From positions 248,001-312,000 of the forward strand of contig NZ_AUIM01000011.1 in NCBI RefSeq assembly GCF_000423705.1: DNA of 64,000 nucleotides, written 5' to 3'. Position 1 is the first letter of the stretch; the number at the start of each line of letters is the position of its first letter. This DNA is from Stappia stellulata DSM 5886 (GTDB taxonomy: Bacteria; Pseudomonadota; Alphaproteobacteria; Rhizobiales; Stappiaceae). The translations under genes were made by a program, and so were the position numbers. The notes under the pieces are model-generated. The model was given only the letters and a program-made list of their open reading frames with translations. It searched no databases and was not told where the DNA came from. Below are positions 55,549 through 64,000 of the stretch, one piece after another.

Positions 55549-57159
55549 TCAGGCCTGGGCCGTTGCGGTTTTCACGGCGGCTGCGACCGCATCGGCATCG
55601 AAAGCGTGCCAGCGGGCGGCCACATGCTGGTCCGGACGCATCAGGTAGACGGCGCTTGGCGCCGACCCGAGATAGCGCTCGGCAAGTGCGCCGGAGGGAT
55701 CGTCTTTTGCCGACAGCGCGAGCCGGGTGACGGGGATTCCGTCGACATCGAGCGTGTCGGGCGCTTGCGCATCGATGGTGACGAGCTGGAAGCCGCCGCC
55801 GAGCCGGTCGATAAGCCAGTCGCCTCCGATCGGCGCATCGCTCGCCGGTGCTCCGGGGCGCGCGCGCGCCGGGAGGCCGGTCGCGTCGGCTCCGTTGAGC
55901 GGAGAGCCGTCGTAGATCGCCGGCAGCGACAGGCGGCCGGAGTTCACCAGCGGACGGGCGAAGGCGTGATGCTCGGCGAGATCGAGCACCGCGTCGCGAA
56001 ACACCCGGCTGGCGTGGCTTTTCGGCGTGATGAAGTCGGTCGAGCGCGAGGAATTGAGAATGTTCTCGTCCGCGGCATAGACGCGCTCGTCATCATAGCT
56101 GTCGAGCAGCGTGTCCGGCGCCGTGCCGTCGATCACGAGTTTCAGCTTCCAGATCAGGTTGTCGGTGTCCTGGAACCCGGAGTTCGCGCCGCGTGCGCCA
56201 AACGGCGAAACCTGATGCGCGGCGTCGCCGGCAAAGACCACCCGTCCGTGGCGGAATTTTTCCATGCGTCGGCACTGGAAGGTGTAGATCGACACCCATT
56301 CGAATTCGTAGTCGGCTTCCTCGCCGAGCATCGCCTTGAGCTTGGGGGCGATCTTTTCCGGGTCCTTTTCCGCTTCGCGGTCGATGTCCCAGCCAAGTTG
56401 AAGGTCGATGCGCCACACGTCGTCGGGCTGCTTGTGCAGCAGCGCGGACTGCCCCTTGTTGAAGGGCGGATCGAACCAGAACCAGCGTTCGGTCGGAAAA
56501 TCCGCCTTCATCACGACGTCGGCGATCAGGAAATTGTCTTCAAAGACACGGCCCTGGAAGTCGAGACCGAGCATGGTACGGGTCGGCGAACCGGCGCCGT
56601 CGCAGGCAATCAGCCAGTCGGCGTCCATCAGGTAGGGGCCGTCCGGCGTCTCGACGGTGAGGCGCACGCTCGTGTCGTCCGGCTTGACCGCCGTCACCTT
56701 GTTGCCGCCGCGCAGCTCGATGGCCTTGCCGTCCGCCTGCAATGCGCGCACGCGGTCGACCAGATACTGCTCCAGATAATATTGCTGGAGGTTGATGAAG
56801 GCGGGCCGCTTGTGGCCGTCTTCGGGCAGGAGGTTGAAGTCGTAGACCTTGCGCTCGTCGAAGAACACCTTGCCGAGGTTCCACACGACGCCCTTGTCGA
56901 CCATTTCGTCGCCGCAGCCGAGCCGGTCGAGGATCTCCAGCGGCCGCTTGGCGAAACAGATCGCCCGCGAACCCCAGCTCACCTTGTCGTTCTCGTCGAG
57001 CACGACGACCGGAATGTCGGCCTGCGCCAGGTCGATGGCGGCGGCAAGTCCGACCGGCCCGGCACCCAGAACGACGACGGGGTGGCGAACCGGCGTTTCG
57101 GCGTCCTGGTCCGCGGAGCGCTGATAGGGGTAAAGCGGCGTTTCGAAGATCTTGGTCAT
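55549..57159 (-). CDS. FAD-dependent aromatic monooxygenase (MhpA/PheA family)
   Basis: 536 residues. FAD/NAD(P)H hydroxylase with GxGxxG VVVLGAGPVGLAAAIDLAQ (about residues 30-48), the DG motif IACDGAGSPTR and the FAD-binding GD motif VVFAGDAAHQVSPFGARG. The C-terminal thioredoxin-like domain is present. Such enzymes hydroxylate phenolic acids. In a homogentisate operon a plausible role is making homogentisate or a related hydroquinone from a hydroxyphenylacetate; the substrate is unproven. The start ATG 57159 follows GGGAGG; a frame to 57249 overlaps the MBL gene. Confidence 0.86.
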   Translation of the reverse strand: MTKIFETPLYPYQRSADQDAETPVRHPVVVLGAGPVGLAAAIDLAQADIPVVVLDENDKVSWGSRAICFAKRPLEILDRLGCGDEMVDKGVVWNLGKVFFDERKVYDFNLLPEDGHKRPAFINLQQYYLEQYLVDRVRALQADGKAIELRGGNKVTAVKPDDTSVRLTVETPDGPYLMDADWLIACDGAGSPTRTMLGLDFQGRVFEDNFLIADVVMKADFPTERWFWFDPPFNKGQSALLHKQPDDVWRIDLQLGWDIDREAEKDPEKIAPKLKAMLGEEADYEFEWVSIYTFQCRRMEKFRHGRVVFAGDAAHQVSPFGARGANSGFQDTDNLIWKLKLVIDGTAPDTLLDSYDDERVYAADENILNSSRSTDFITPKSHASRVFRDAVLDLAEHHAFARPLVNSGRLSLPAIYDGSPLNGADATGLPARARPGAPASDAPIGGDWLIDRLGGGFQLVTIDAQAPDTLDVDGIPVTRLALSAKDDPSGALAERYLGSAPSAVYLMRPDQHVAARWHAFDADAVAAAVKTATAQA

Positions 57160-57188
57160 GTTTCCTCCCGAAGAAACAGCAGCGCGAC

Positions 57189-57220
57189 GGGCGTTCCGGC
57201 CTTTGGGGGCCGGAACGCCC
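57189..57220 (-). repeat. Perfect intercistronic hairpin between MBL and monooxygenase genes
   Basis: 13-bp perfect stem GGGCGTTCCGGCC (57189-57201) / GGCCGGAACGCCC (57208-57220) with a 6-nt loop. It lies eight bases beyond the MBL-protein stop and 29 bases before the monooxygenase start on the minus strand. No T run follows, so an mRNA-stabilising or attenuating element is more likely than a full terminator. Confidence 0.6.
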
Positions 57221-57227
57221 TGTCGGA

Positions 57228-58187
57228 TCAGCCTTGCAGGGCTTCCCACATTTCCTTGTCGCGCTGGGCCGTCCAGATGCGCGGCGTGTCGATGTCGCGG
57301 GCCTCGTCATAGGCGCGCGCCACGTTGAAGGGCAGGCAGTGCTCGTAGATCGCATAGTCGGAGAACTTCGGGTCGCACTCGGCGCGCGCCGCGTCCCAGG
57401 CGTCCTTGAGCGAGCCGCCCTTCAAGGCGACCTGCGCCACCGGCCGGTAGGTCGACTTGACGAAATCCTTTGTGGAATCGAGGGCCGCGTTGACCATCTC
57501 CTTGCCGACGAGCGCGTCGCCGCGTCCCGGTGCGATGGCATCGACATCCCAGGCGCGGATCTTTTCCAGCGTGCCCGGCCAGTCGTGGAAGTGCCCGTCG
57601 CCGCAATAGCAGGCGGAGTGATACTCGACGATGTCGCCGGTGAACATGACGTTGCTGTCGGGCACATACATGACGATGTCGCCGGCCGTATGGGCGCGGC
57701 CCAGGAACATCAGGTCGACGCGGCGCTTGCCGAGATAGACCGACATGCGGTCGTTGAATGTCGTGGTCGGCCAGGTCAGCGGCGGAATGTCGGCAACATT
57801 GTCATAGCCCTGGAACAGACGCGGGAAGCGCATGAACTCGGACTCTCGGTCCTCCATGCCGCGCTCGACCACCATGGAGCGGGCTTTTTCGCTCATGATG
57901 ATGTTCGGGGCGTTATAGGCGGCTGCGCCCAGCACGCGCACGGCGTGGTAGTGGGTCAGGGCCAGATGGGTGATCGGCTTGTCGGTGACTTCACGCACCT
58001 TCTCGATCACCTTGTTGGCGAGACGCGGCGTGGCCTGTGCCTCGATGATCATCACGCTGTCGTCGCCGATGATCACGCCGGTGTTGGGATCGCCTTCCGC
58101 GGTGAAGGCCCACAGGCCGTCGCCGATTTCGGTGAAGGAGATGTTCTTTTCGCTCATGTCGCCCTGGGAGGCGAATGCCTTGGCCAT
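57228..58187 (-). CDS. MBL-fold protein with incomplete metal motif
   Basis: 319 residues with the metallo-beta-lactamase fold. The main motif reads THYHAVR (H79, H81, then V83 and R84) where active family members have HxHxDH. The later His (GRAHTAGDIVMYVPD) and Asp (FTGDIVEYHS) are kept. One metal site is therefore probably lost. It lies between the FAH-family hydrolase and the monooxygenase of the aromatic operon and may be a hydrolase of a pathway intermediate with altered metal use. ATG 58187 with AGGAG seven bases upstream. Confidence 0.83.
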   Translation of the reverse strand: MAKAFASQGDMSEKNISFTEIGDGLWAFTAEGDPNTGVIIGDDSVMIIEAQATPRLANKVIEKVREVTDKPITHLALTHYHAVRVLGAAAYNAPNIIMSEKARSMVVERGMEDRESEFMRFPRLFQGYDNVADIPPLTWPTTTFNDRMSVYLGKRRVDLMFLGRAHTAGDIVMYVPDSNVMFTGDIVEYHSACYCGDGHFHDWPGTLEKIRAWDVDAIAPGRGDALVGKEMVNAALDSTKDFVKSTYRPVAQVALKGGSLKDAWDAARAECDPKFSDYAIYEHCLPFNVARAYDEARDIDTPRIWTAQRDKEMWEALQG

Positions 58188-58244
58188 GGTTGGCTCCTGA
58201 AGTCTTGTGTTCGTTTGCAGCGCCGGAGCGCGCGGATCGCGGCC

Positions 58245-59261
58245 TCAGCCGCGGGTGTATTTCTCGACCGTTTGCTCGATGGCGCCGAAGATCGAATGGC
58301 CTTCCGCGTCCAGCATCTCGATGCGCACGGTGTCGCCGAAGCGCATGAAGGGCGTTTTCGCCTCGCCGCTCTCGATGGTCTCGATCATGCGGATTTCCGC
58401 GATGCAGGAGTAACCGACACCGCCGTCGGCGACCGGCTTGCCGGGCGCTCCGTCGAGCTTGTTGGAGACCGTGCCCGACCCGATGATGGCACCGGCCGCG
58501 AGCGGGCGCGTCTTGGCCGCATGAGCGATCAGCGTCGGGAAGTCGAAGGTCATGTCGATGCCGGCTTCCGCACGGCCGAAGGCCTTGCCGTTGAAGTCGA
58601 CATTGAGCGGCAGCGAGAGCTTGCCGCCGTCCCAGGCGTCGCCGAGCGCATCGGGCGTCACCGCCACCGGCGAAAACGCCGAGGACGGCTTGGACTGGAA
58701 GAAGCCGAAACCCTTGCCGAGTTCCGCCGGGATAAGGCCGCGCAGGGAAACGTCGTTGACGATCATCACCAGGCGGATGGCAGCGCGCGCTTCGTCCACG
58801 CTTGCACCCATCGGCACGTCGTCGACGATCACGGCAACCTCGCCTTCCATGTCGATGCCCCAGGCCTCGTCGGCCATGCGGATCGGTTCGCGGGGCGCAA
58901 GGAAGCTGTCGGAACCGCCCTGATACATCAGCGGGTCGGTCCAGAAGGAGGGCGGCATTTCCGCGCCGCGCGCCTTGCGAACCAGTTCCACGTGATTGAC
59001 GTAGGCGGACCCGTCCGCCCACTGATAGGCGCGCGGAAGCGGCGACAGCGCGTCATGTTCGTGAAAGCGCATGGACGGCACGGCGTCGTGTTCCAGGCTC
59101 TCGGCGAGCGTCGCGAGTTTCGGCCCAGCCTTGTCCCAGTCGTCGAGCGCGGCCTGCAGCGTCGGCGCGACATGGGCCGCCTCGGTGCAGCGCGTCAGCG
59201 TGGAATTGACGACGACGAGCTTTCCGTCGCGGGTGCCGTCCTTGAGGGTTGCGAGTTTCAT
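58245..59261 (-). CDS. Fumarylacetoacetate hydrolase family protein
   Basis: 338 residues; cleaves fumarylacetoacetate to fumarate and acetoacetate in homogentisate breakdown (inferred). Metal-binding Glu/Asp are in AWGIDMEGEVAVIVDDVP, followed by IRLVMIVNDVSLRGLIPAE, and the C-terminal GAIIGSGTVSN, GYSCIAEIRM motifs are FAH-like. I start at ATG 59261; a TTG at 59270 lies on the hmgA stop. It is shorter than animal Fah (about 420) but is the form usually found beside bacterial hmgA. Confidence 0.86.
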   Translation of the reverse strand: MKLATLKDGTRDGKLVVVNSTLTRCTEAAHVAPTLQAALDDWDKAGPKLATLAESLEHDAVPSMRFHEHDALSPLPRAYQWADGSAYVNHVELVRKARGAEMPPSFWTDPLMYQGGSDSFLAPREPIRMADEAWGIDMEGEVAVIVDDVPMGASVDEARAAIRLVMIVNDVSLRGLIPAELGKGFGFFQSKPSSAFSPVAVTPDALGDAWDGGKLSLPLNVDFNGKAFGRAEAGIDMTFDFPTLIAHAAKTRPLAAGAIIGSGTVSNKLDGAPGKPVADGGVGYSCIAEIRMIETIESGEAKTPFMRFGDTVRIEMLDAEGHSIFGAIEQTVEKYTRG

Positions 59262-59266
59262 GAGGA

Positions 59267-60580
59267 TCAATCCCAGTTGCCTTCGATCGTGCCGTCGAAG
59301 CGTTTCTTGAGCCCCGACCAGCAGTCGAGATAGGTGTCTTGCAGGCTGTCGAGTTCGGCAGCATAGCGTGTGAGATGCTGGGGGAACCGCGTTTCGAACA
59401 TGAAGGCCATGGTTCCGGAGAGTTTCTCCGGCTTCAGCTCGGCACGGCTCGCCTTTTCAAATCCCGTTGCGTCCGGCCCATGCGGCAGCATCATGTTGTG
59501 AAGGCTCATGCCGCCCGGCACGAAGCCTTCTTCCTTGGCGTCATATCGGCCGTAGATCAGGCCCATGAATTCCGACATGATGTTGCGGTGGTACCAGGGC
59601 GGACGGAAGGAATGTTCGGCCACCATCCAGCGTTCGGGAAAAATCACGAAGTCGATGTTGGCCGTGCCTTCCTCGCCCGAAGGCGCGGTCAGCACCGTGA
59701 AGATCGACGGGTCCGGATGGTCGAACAGGATCGCGCCGACCGGTGAGAAAGTGGTGAGGTCGTATTTGAACGGCGCGTAGTTGCCATGCCATGCAACGAC
59801 GTCGAGCGGCGAGGCCTCAAGCGTCGTCGCGTGGAAGCCACCGCACCATTTCACGATCAGCCGGCAGGGCTTCTCCACATCCTCGAAGGCTGCGACCGGC
59901 GTCTTGAAGTCGCGTGGATTGGCAAGGCAATTGGCGCCGATCGGCCCGCGATCGGGCAAGGTGAATTTCGCCCCGTAATTCTCGCAGACATAGCCGCGCG
60001 CGTCTCCGTCCAGAAGCGAAACGGTGAACACCATGCCGCGCGGAATGACGCAGATTTCCTTGGGCGCGACGTCCATCACGCCGAGCTCGGTGGCGATCCG
60101 CAAGGCGCCCACCTGGGGCACGATCAAAAGCTCCGCGTCGGCGTTGAAGAAGAAGTCGTCACTCATGTCCGCGTTGACCGCATAGACATGGGTCGCCATG
60201 CCGACCTGCGTGTGCACGTCGCCGGCGGTCGTCATGGTCTTCATGCCGGCGATAAAATCCGTCGGCGTGTCGGGCATCGGCACCGGGTCCCAGCGCAGCT
60301 GGGCGAGCGGCAGCGAATGCTGGTCGACATGCGGCGCGCTTTTCCATCCGTCCATGGAAAGGTGCGAGAACCGGCCCGAATGTTTGACCGACGGGCGAAT
60401 ACGATAGAGCCAGGACCGTTCATTCGTGCCGCGCGGCGCGGTGAAGGGCGAGCCGGACAGCTGTTCGGCGTAGAGCCCGTAAGGTGCGCGTTGCGGGGAA
60501 TTCTGGCCCTGTGGAAGGGCCCCGGGCAACGCTTCCGTCTCGAAGTCGTTGCCGAAGCCCGGCATGTAGTCGAGTGTCAT
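59267..60580 (-). CDS. hmgA: Homogentisate 1,2-dioxygenase
   Basis: 437 residues. Opens the homogentisate ring to maleylacetoacetate with Fe(II) and O2, the central step of tyrosine and phenylalanine breakdown. The N-terminus [19 protein letters not shown] and internal [13 protein letters not shown] are diagnostic. Iron ligands fit [20 protein letters not shown] (His, Glu) with a further His in [12 protein letters not shown]. It is the first gene of the reverse operon; its ribosome site AGGAGG precedes ATG 60580. Expression is probably controlled by the operator at 60606-60648. Confidence 0.95.
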   Translation of the reverse strand: MTLDYMPGFGNDFETEALPGALPQGQNSPQRAPYGLYAEQLSGSPFTAPRGTNERSWLYRIRPSVKHSGRFSHLSMDGWKSAPHVDQHSLPLAQLRWDPVPMPDTPTDFIAGMKTMTTAGDVHTQVGMATHVYAVNADMSDDFFFNADAELLIVPQVGALRIATELGVMDVAPKEICVIPRGMVFTVSLLDGDARGYVCENYGAKFTLPDRGPIGANCLANPRDFKTPVAAFEDVEKPCRLIVKWCGGFHATTLEASPLDVVAWHGNYAPFKYDLTTFSPVGAILFDHPDPSIFTVLTAPSGEEGTANIDFVIFPERWMVAEHSFRPPWYHRNIMSEFMGLIYGRYDAKEEGFVPGGMSLHNMMLPHGPDATGFEKASRAELKPEKLSGTMAFMFETRFPQHLTRYAAELDSLQDTYLDCWSGLKKRFDGTIEGNWD

Positions 60581-60605
60581 GTCTGATCCCTCCTGAACTC
60601 AGACA

Positions 60606-60648
60606 GTTGATAGTTGCATGTGTAACTGTTTAGTTTGTAACTATCAAC
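60606..60648. promoter_or_regulatory. Operator between divergent hmgA and marR
   Basis: Ten-base perfect inverted repeat GTTGATAGTT (60606-60615) / AACTATCAAC (60639-60648). Nested inside are AGTTGCATGTGTAACT (60612-60627) and AGTTTGTAACT (60632-60642), all sharing AGTT/AACT half-sites. This A/T-rich cluster lies between the hmgA and MarR starts in otherwise GC-rich DNA, so it is the expected MarR binding site controlling both directions. Confidence 0.75.
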
Positions 60649-60694
60649 GCGCGATCACCGGATTTTTGCCGGGCGTCGCGTTTCCGGGGATCGA

Positions 60695-61153
60695 ATGGGG
60701 ACCACGATGACCGACCGCCTGCTTCTCGAGGAGTTTCTTCCCTATCGGCTCGTGCGGGCGTCGGAGCTTGTCAGCCGGCGGTTTGCGGCCCGCTATCGGG
60801 AGGCCTATGGCATTAGCCGGCCTGAATGGCGCACCTTCGCCATTCTCGGGCAATTGCAAAAGACCACCGCGACCGAGATCGGCCGGCAGTCGACGATGCA
60901 CAAGACCAAGGTGAGCCGGGCGGTTGCCTCGCTCGAGGCGCGCGGCTGGCTGGTGAGGCGTGTCGACGAGAGCGACCGCCGCATCGAATGGCTGACGCTG
61001 ACGGCGTCCGGCGCGAAGGTCTATTCGGAAGTGGCAGAGCTTGCCCGCAGCTTCCAGCAGGAGCTGGCCGAGGAGCTTGGTCCCGATGCCGCCGCGGCCC
61101 TGGAACAGGGACTGGCGGCAGTGGAGGCCAGGTTTGCCGTTTCGCAGACCTGA
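60695..61153 (+). CDS. MarR-family regulator (likely HmgR-type)
   Basis: 152 residues with a winged helix: YGISRPEWRTFAILGQL, TATEIGRQSTMHKTKVSRAV and the wing RRVDESDRRIEWLTLT. It is divergent from hmgA with a shared operator and probably controls the homogentisate operon by binding a pathway compound (inference). ATG 60695 and ATG 60707 are both in frame and both have nearby GGGGA sequences, so the first four residues are uncertain. Confidence 0.88.
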   Translation: MGTTMTDRLLLEEFLPYRLVRASELVSRRFAARYREAYGISRPEWRTFAILGQLQKTTATEIGRQSTMHKTKVSRAVASLEARGWLVRRVDESDRRIEWLTLTASGAKVYSEVAELARSFQQELAEELGPDAAAALEQGLAAVEARFAVSQT

Positions 61154-61164
61154 CGCATGTTTGC

Positions 61165-61185
61165 GCCGGGCCGACGACGGCCGGC
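61165..61185. terminator. Hairpin between convergent marR and polA
   Basis: GCCG (61165-61168) and GCCG (61170-61173), separated by one bulged G, pair with CGGC (61178-61181) and CGGC (61182-61185) around an ACGA loop. It fills much of the 45-bp gap between the two stop codons. No T run, so the terminator role is tentative. Confidence 0.35.
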
Positions 61186-61198
61186 TCGGAACGGGCGG

Positions 61199-64000
61199 TT
61201 AATGCGCTTCGTCCCAGTTGTCGGCGGCGCGGGCGTCGACCTGGAGCGGCACCTTCAGCGCGACGGCGGGTTCGGCGGCATATTCCATGACGTCGCGCAC
61301 CAGTTCGATCGTGGCGTCGACCTGGCCCTCCGGGACCTCGAAGATCAGTTCGTCATGCACCTGCAGCAGCATTTGTGCCTCGAGTTTCGAGGCGGTTAGC
61401 CGCTCTTCCATACGCACCATCGCGCGACGCAGGATGTCGGCGGCCGATCCCTGTATCGGGGCGTTGATGGCCGCGCGCTCGTAAAAGGAGCGCATGTTGG
61501 GGTTCTTGGTGTTCACATCCGGATAATGCGCGCGCCGGCCGAAGATCGTCTCGACGTAGCCATGGGCATGCACGAATTTCTTCGTCTCTTCCATATAATC
61601 GCGGATGCCGGGGAAGCGCTCGAAATAGGTCTTGATGTAATCCGACGCCTCGCCGCGCGAGATGCCGAGCTGTGCGGCGAGCCCGAAGGCGGAAATCCCG
61701 TAGATGATGCCGAAATTGATCGCCTTGGCGCGCCGGCGCACCATCGGGTCCATGCCGTCGATCGGCACGCCGAACATTTCCGACGCCGTCATCGCGTGAA
61801 TGTCGAGCCCGTCGGCGAAGGCCTGCTTGAGCTGGGTGATGTCCGCCATATGGGCCAGCACGCGCAGTTCGATCTGGCTGTAGTCGGCGGAGAGCAGCTT
61901 GTGGCCCCTGGCCGCGACAAAGGCCTTGCGGATCTTGCGGCCGGCTTCGGTACGCACGGGAATGTTTTGCAGGTTCGGCTCCGACGACGACAGCCGCCCG
62001 GTCGTGGTCGCCGCCAGCGAATAGGACGTGTGCACCCGTTTGGTCGTTGGATTGATGTAGCCCGGCAGCGCATCCGAATAGGTCGACTTCAGCTTCGACA
62101 TCTGCCGCCACTCGACGATCCGCGCCGGCAGCTCGTGTCCTTCCGCTGCAAGGTCGTCGAGCACCGAGGCCGAGGTCGACCAGGCGCCGGTCTTGGTCTT
62201 CTTGCCGCCGGGAAGCTCCATCTTGCCGAACAGGATGTCGCCAAGCTGCTTGGGGCTGCCGAGGTTGAAACTCTCGCCGGCCAGCCCGTGGATTTCCTCC
62301 TCCAGCCCCGCCATCGACTGCGCGAAATCGCCGGAAAGGCGCGACAGCATCTGCCGGTCGATGGAGATGCCGCGTTCCTCCATGCGTGCCAGAACCGGCA
62401 CCATCGGCCGCTCCAGCCGTTCATAGACGGTGGCCATGCGCTCCGCCGCGAGCCGGGGCTTGAGCACCTGCCAGAGCCGGAGGGTGACGTCGGCGTCTTC
62501 GGCTGCATAGGCCGACGCCTTGTCGAGCGCGACCTTGTCGAAGGTGATCATCGACTTGCCGGAGCCGGCCACCTCCTTGAAGGGGATCGGCACATGGCCG
62601 AGCCAGCGCTCCGACAGCGCGTCCATGCCGTTGCCGCCCTTTCCGGCGTCGATGGCGTAGGACAAGAGCATGGTGTCGTCGAAGGGGGCGACGGTGATGT
62701 CATAGCGACGCAGCACCAGCCAGTCGTACTTCATGTTTTGCGCGATCTTGAGAACCGACGGGTCCTCCAAGAGCGGCTTCAGGACGGCGAGTGCGTCCTT
62801 GAGCGCAATCTGCCCCTCGACCAGGGCGCCGCCGCCAAGCAGGTCGCCCTCCCCGTCGACGTGACCGAGCGGGATGTAGCAGGCTTTTCCCGGCGCGGTC
62901 GCCAACGACACGCCGACGAGGTCCGCCTGCATGGCGTTGAGCGAGGTGGTTTCCGTGTCGACGGCAACGTGACCGAGCTCGGTCGCCTCCGCCACCCAGG
63001 CCTTGAGCCGGTCGAGATCCATCACGGTTTCATAGGCTGAATGATCGATCGGCGTCGCCTTGGCGGCCTCTGCTGCTGCCTCCGCCACGCTCCGGGCTGT
63101 CCAGCCCGCGCCCGTTTCACCGCTCCCGGCAGAGGCGCTGGCCGTCTCGGCCGGTTCGCTGGCGCTCGCCGGGTCCTTCACCTGTCGGCCCTTGCCGTCG
63201 GGCGTGTCCCAGCCGGGAATGGCGAATGTCGCCGGCTCGATGTCCGTGACATCCGTGTTCGTCGCTTCCGCCACCCGCCGTGTCAAAGTGGAAAACTGCA
63301 TGGCCTTCAGGAAGGCCAGCGTGCGCGTCGCGTCCGGCGTCGTGACGGCAAGCGCATCGACCGGTTCCACCACCGGCACGTCGTCCTTGAGCGTCACGAG
63401 ATCCTTGGAGATGCGGGCCTGATCTGCGAATTCGATCAGGTTCTCGCGGCGCTTGTTCTGCTTGATGGTGTCGGCCTTGGAAAGCAGCGTTTCCAGATCG
63501 CCGAACTCGTTGATGAGAAGCGCGGCCGTTTTCAGGCCGATGCCCGGCACGCCCGGCACGTTGTCGACGCTGTCGCCGGCAAGCGATTGCACCTCGATCA
63601 CCTTGTCCGGTCCGACGCCGAATTTCTCGTGGACGTCATCCACCTCGAAGATCTTGTTCTTCATCGTGTCGATCATGCTGACGCGCGGACCGATGAGCTG
63701 CATCAGGTCCTTGTCGCCCGACACGATGGTGACCCGCGCGCCCGTTGCCGCCGCCGCGCGGGCATAGGTCGCGATCAGGTCGTCGGCCTCGAAGCCTTCC
63801 TGCTCGATGCAATGCACGCAAAAGGCCCGCGTCGCTTCCCGGATCAGGCCGAACTGCGGGATCAGGTCTTCCGGCGGCTCGGGGCGCTGGGCCTTGTACT
63901 CAGGATAGATCTCGCTTCGGAAGGTCTTGCCGGAATGGTCGAAGATCACCGCCATATGGGTGGGCTCGTCGCCCTCTTCCGGCGTAAGCCCCTCCTGCAG
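61199..64000 (-). CDS. polA: DNA polymerase I (5' end cut off by the window edge)
   Basis: 933 residues visible, running off the right edge; the frame stays open through position 64000, upstream of the first in-frame ATG at 63955, so the true start is outside. A partial 5'-3' exonuclease domain (with ATGARVTIVSGDKDLMQLIG and GDSVDNVPGVPGIG) is followed by an intact 3'-5' exonuclease (AVDTETTSLNAMQADL). The polymerase domain has LLSADYSQIELRVLAH, RRAKAINFGIIYGISAFGLA and LLQVHDELIFEVPE. It acts in Okazaki-fragment processing and repair. A linker rich in Ala/Glu/Ser (about 63050-63200) joins the exonuclease domains. Confidence 0.95.
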   Translation of the reverse strand: MQEGLTPEEGDEPTHMAVIFDHSGKTFRSEIYPEYKAQRPEPPEDLIPQFGLIREATRAFCVHCIEQEGFEADDLIATYARAAAATGARVTIVSGDKDLMQLIGPRVSMIDTMKNKIFEVDDVHEKFGVGPDKVIEVQSLAGDSVDNVPGVPGIGLKTAALLINEFGDLETLLSKADTIKQNKRRENLIEFADQARISKDLVTLKDDVPVVEPVDALAVTTPDATRTLAFLKAMQFSTLTRRVAEATNTDVTDIEPATFAIPGWDTPDGKGRQVKDPASASEPAETASASAGSGETGAGWTARSVAEAAAEAAKATPIDHSAYETVMDLDRLKAWVAEATELGHVAVDTETTSLNAMQADLVGVSLATAPGKACYIPLGHVDGEGDLLGGGALVEGQIALKDALAVLKPLLEDPSVLKIAQNMKYDWLVLRRYDITVAPFDDTMLLSYAIDAGKGGNGMDALSERWLGHVPIPFKEVAGSGKSMITFDKVALDKASAYAAEDADVTLRLWQVLKPRLAAERMATVYERLERPMVPVLARMEERGISIDRQMLSRLSGDFAQSMAGLEEEIHGLAGESFNLGSPKQLGDILFGKMELPGGKKTKTGAWSTSASVLDDLAAEGHELPARIVEWRQMSKLKSTYSDALPGYINPTTKRVHTSYSLAATTTGRLSSSEPNLQNIPVRTEAGRKIRKAFVAARGHKLLSADYSQIELRVLAHMADITQLKQAFADGLDIHAMTASEMFGVPIDGMDPMVRRRAKAINFGIIYGISAFGLAAQLGISRGEASDYIKTYFERFPGIRDYMEETKKFVHAHGYVETIFGRRAHYPDVNTKNPNMRSFYERAAINAPIQGSAADILRRAMVRMEERLTASKLEAQMLLQVHDELIFEVPEGQVDATIELVRDVMEYAAEPAVALKVPLQVDARAADNWDEAH

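Noticed and set aside
57234-59333. 699-residue forward open frame
   Set aside because: Antisense to the MBL and FAH-family genes, which have clear motifs; no ribosome site or domain.
61526-63040. 504-residue forward open frame
   Set aside because: Antisense to polA; composition typical of a shadow frame.

Overview
The window is GC-rich, densely coded DNA from an alphaproteobacterium. The best fit is the Hyphomicrobiales (Rhizobiales), perhaps a Stappia/Roseibium-like lineage; this is inferred from protein style and gene order, not from a database search. Supporting signs are the irr-fabA-fabB-fabI neighbourhood, the PPDK-regulator-maf-aroE-coaE-dnaQ string, an Irr-type Fur protein, a two-domain MaeB malic enzyme and a trpF-trpB pair.

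Region 1 (1-21.9 kb) is core genome. A forward operon carries the PPDK regulatory protein, Maf, AroE, CoaE and DnaQ. It is followed by a D-2-hydroxyacid dehydrogenase, a secreted SH3 protein, the reverse fabA-fabB-fabI cluster, irr, nth, a DUF2244 membrane protein, a secreted protein with VHL-beta-like and MliC-like domains, an Ada-type methyltransferase, mutS, maeB, trpF and trpB. trpB ends at a strong terminator with no trpA after it. A tRNA-Arg(CCG) gene closes the region.

Region 2 (22.2-52.7 kb) is an accessory block holding three complete uptake-plus-catabolism systems. System A (22.2-31.8 kb, reverse) is a CUT1 sugar ABC transporter with a ROK kinase, a NagB-like deaminase/isomerase, an IolE/MocC-like TIM barrel, a MocA-like oxidoreductase, a TetR regulator and a bicupin. 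A near-perfect palindrome lies in its promoter. System B (32.2-43.3 kb, forward) is a Dpp-type transporter with an N-acyl-D-amino-acid deacylase, a DadA-like FAD oxidase, a ThDP enzyme, a TetR regulator and a protein of unknown function, also preceded by a promoter/operator. System C (43.7-52.7 kb, forward) pairs sgc-type genes (DeoR, BtpA/SgcQ, M42/SgcX-like, FGGY kinase) with a ribose-type ABC transporter that has two permeases. I find System C the most interesting part of the window.

Region 3 (53-64 kb) holds a Sfp-type phosphopantetheinyl transferase and a 1-Cys peroxiredoxin. A reverse aromatic-catabolism operon follows (hmgA, FAH-family hydrolase, unusual MBL-fold protein, FAD monooxygenase, DUF2783, VOC protein) with a divergent MarR gene and a clear operator. 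The 3' part of polA runs off the right edge. I saw no CRISPR array, insertion sequence, integrase or rRNA. Several gene junctions carry perfect GC-rich hairpins.
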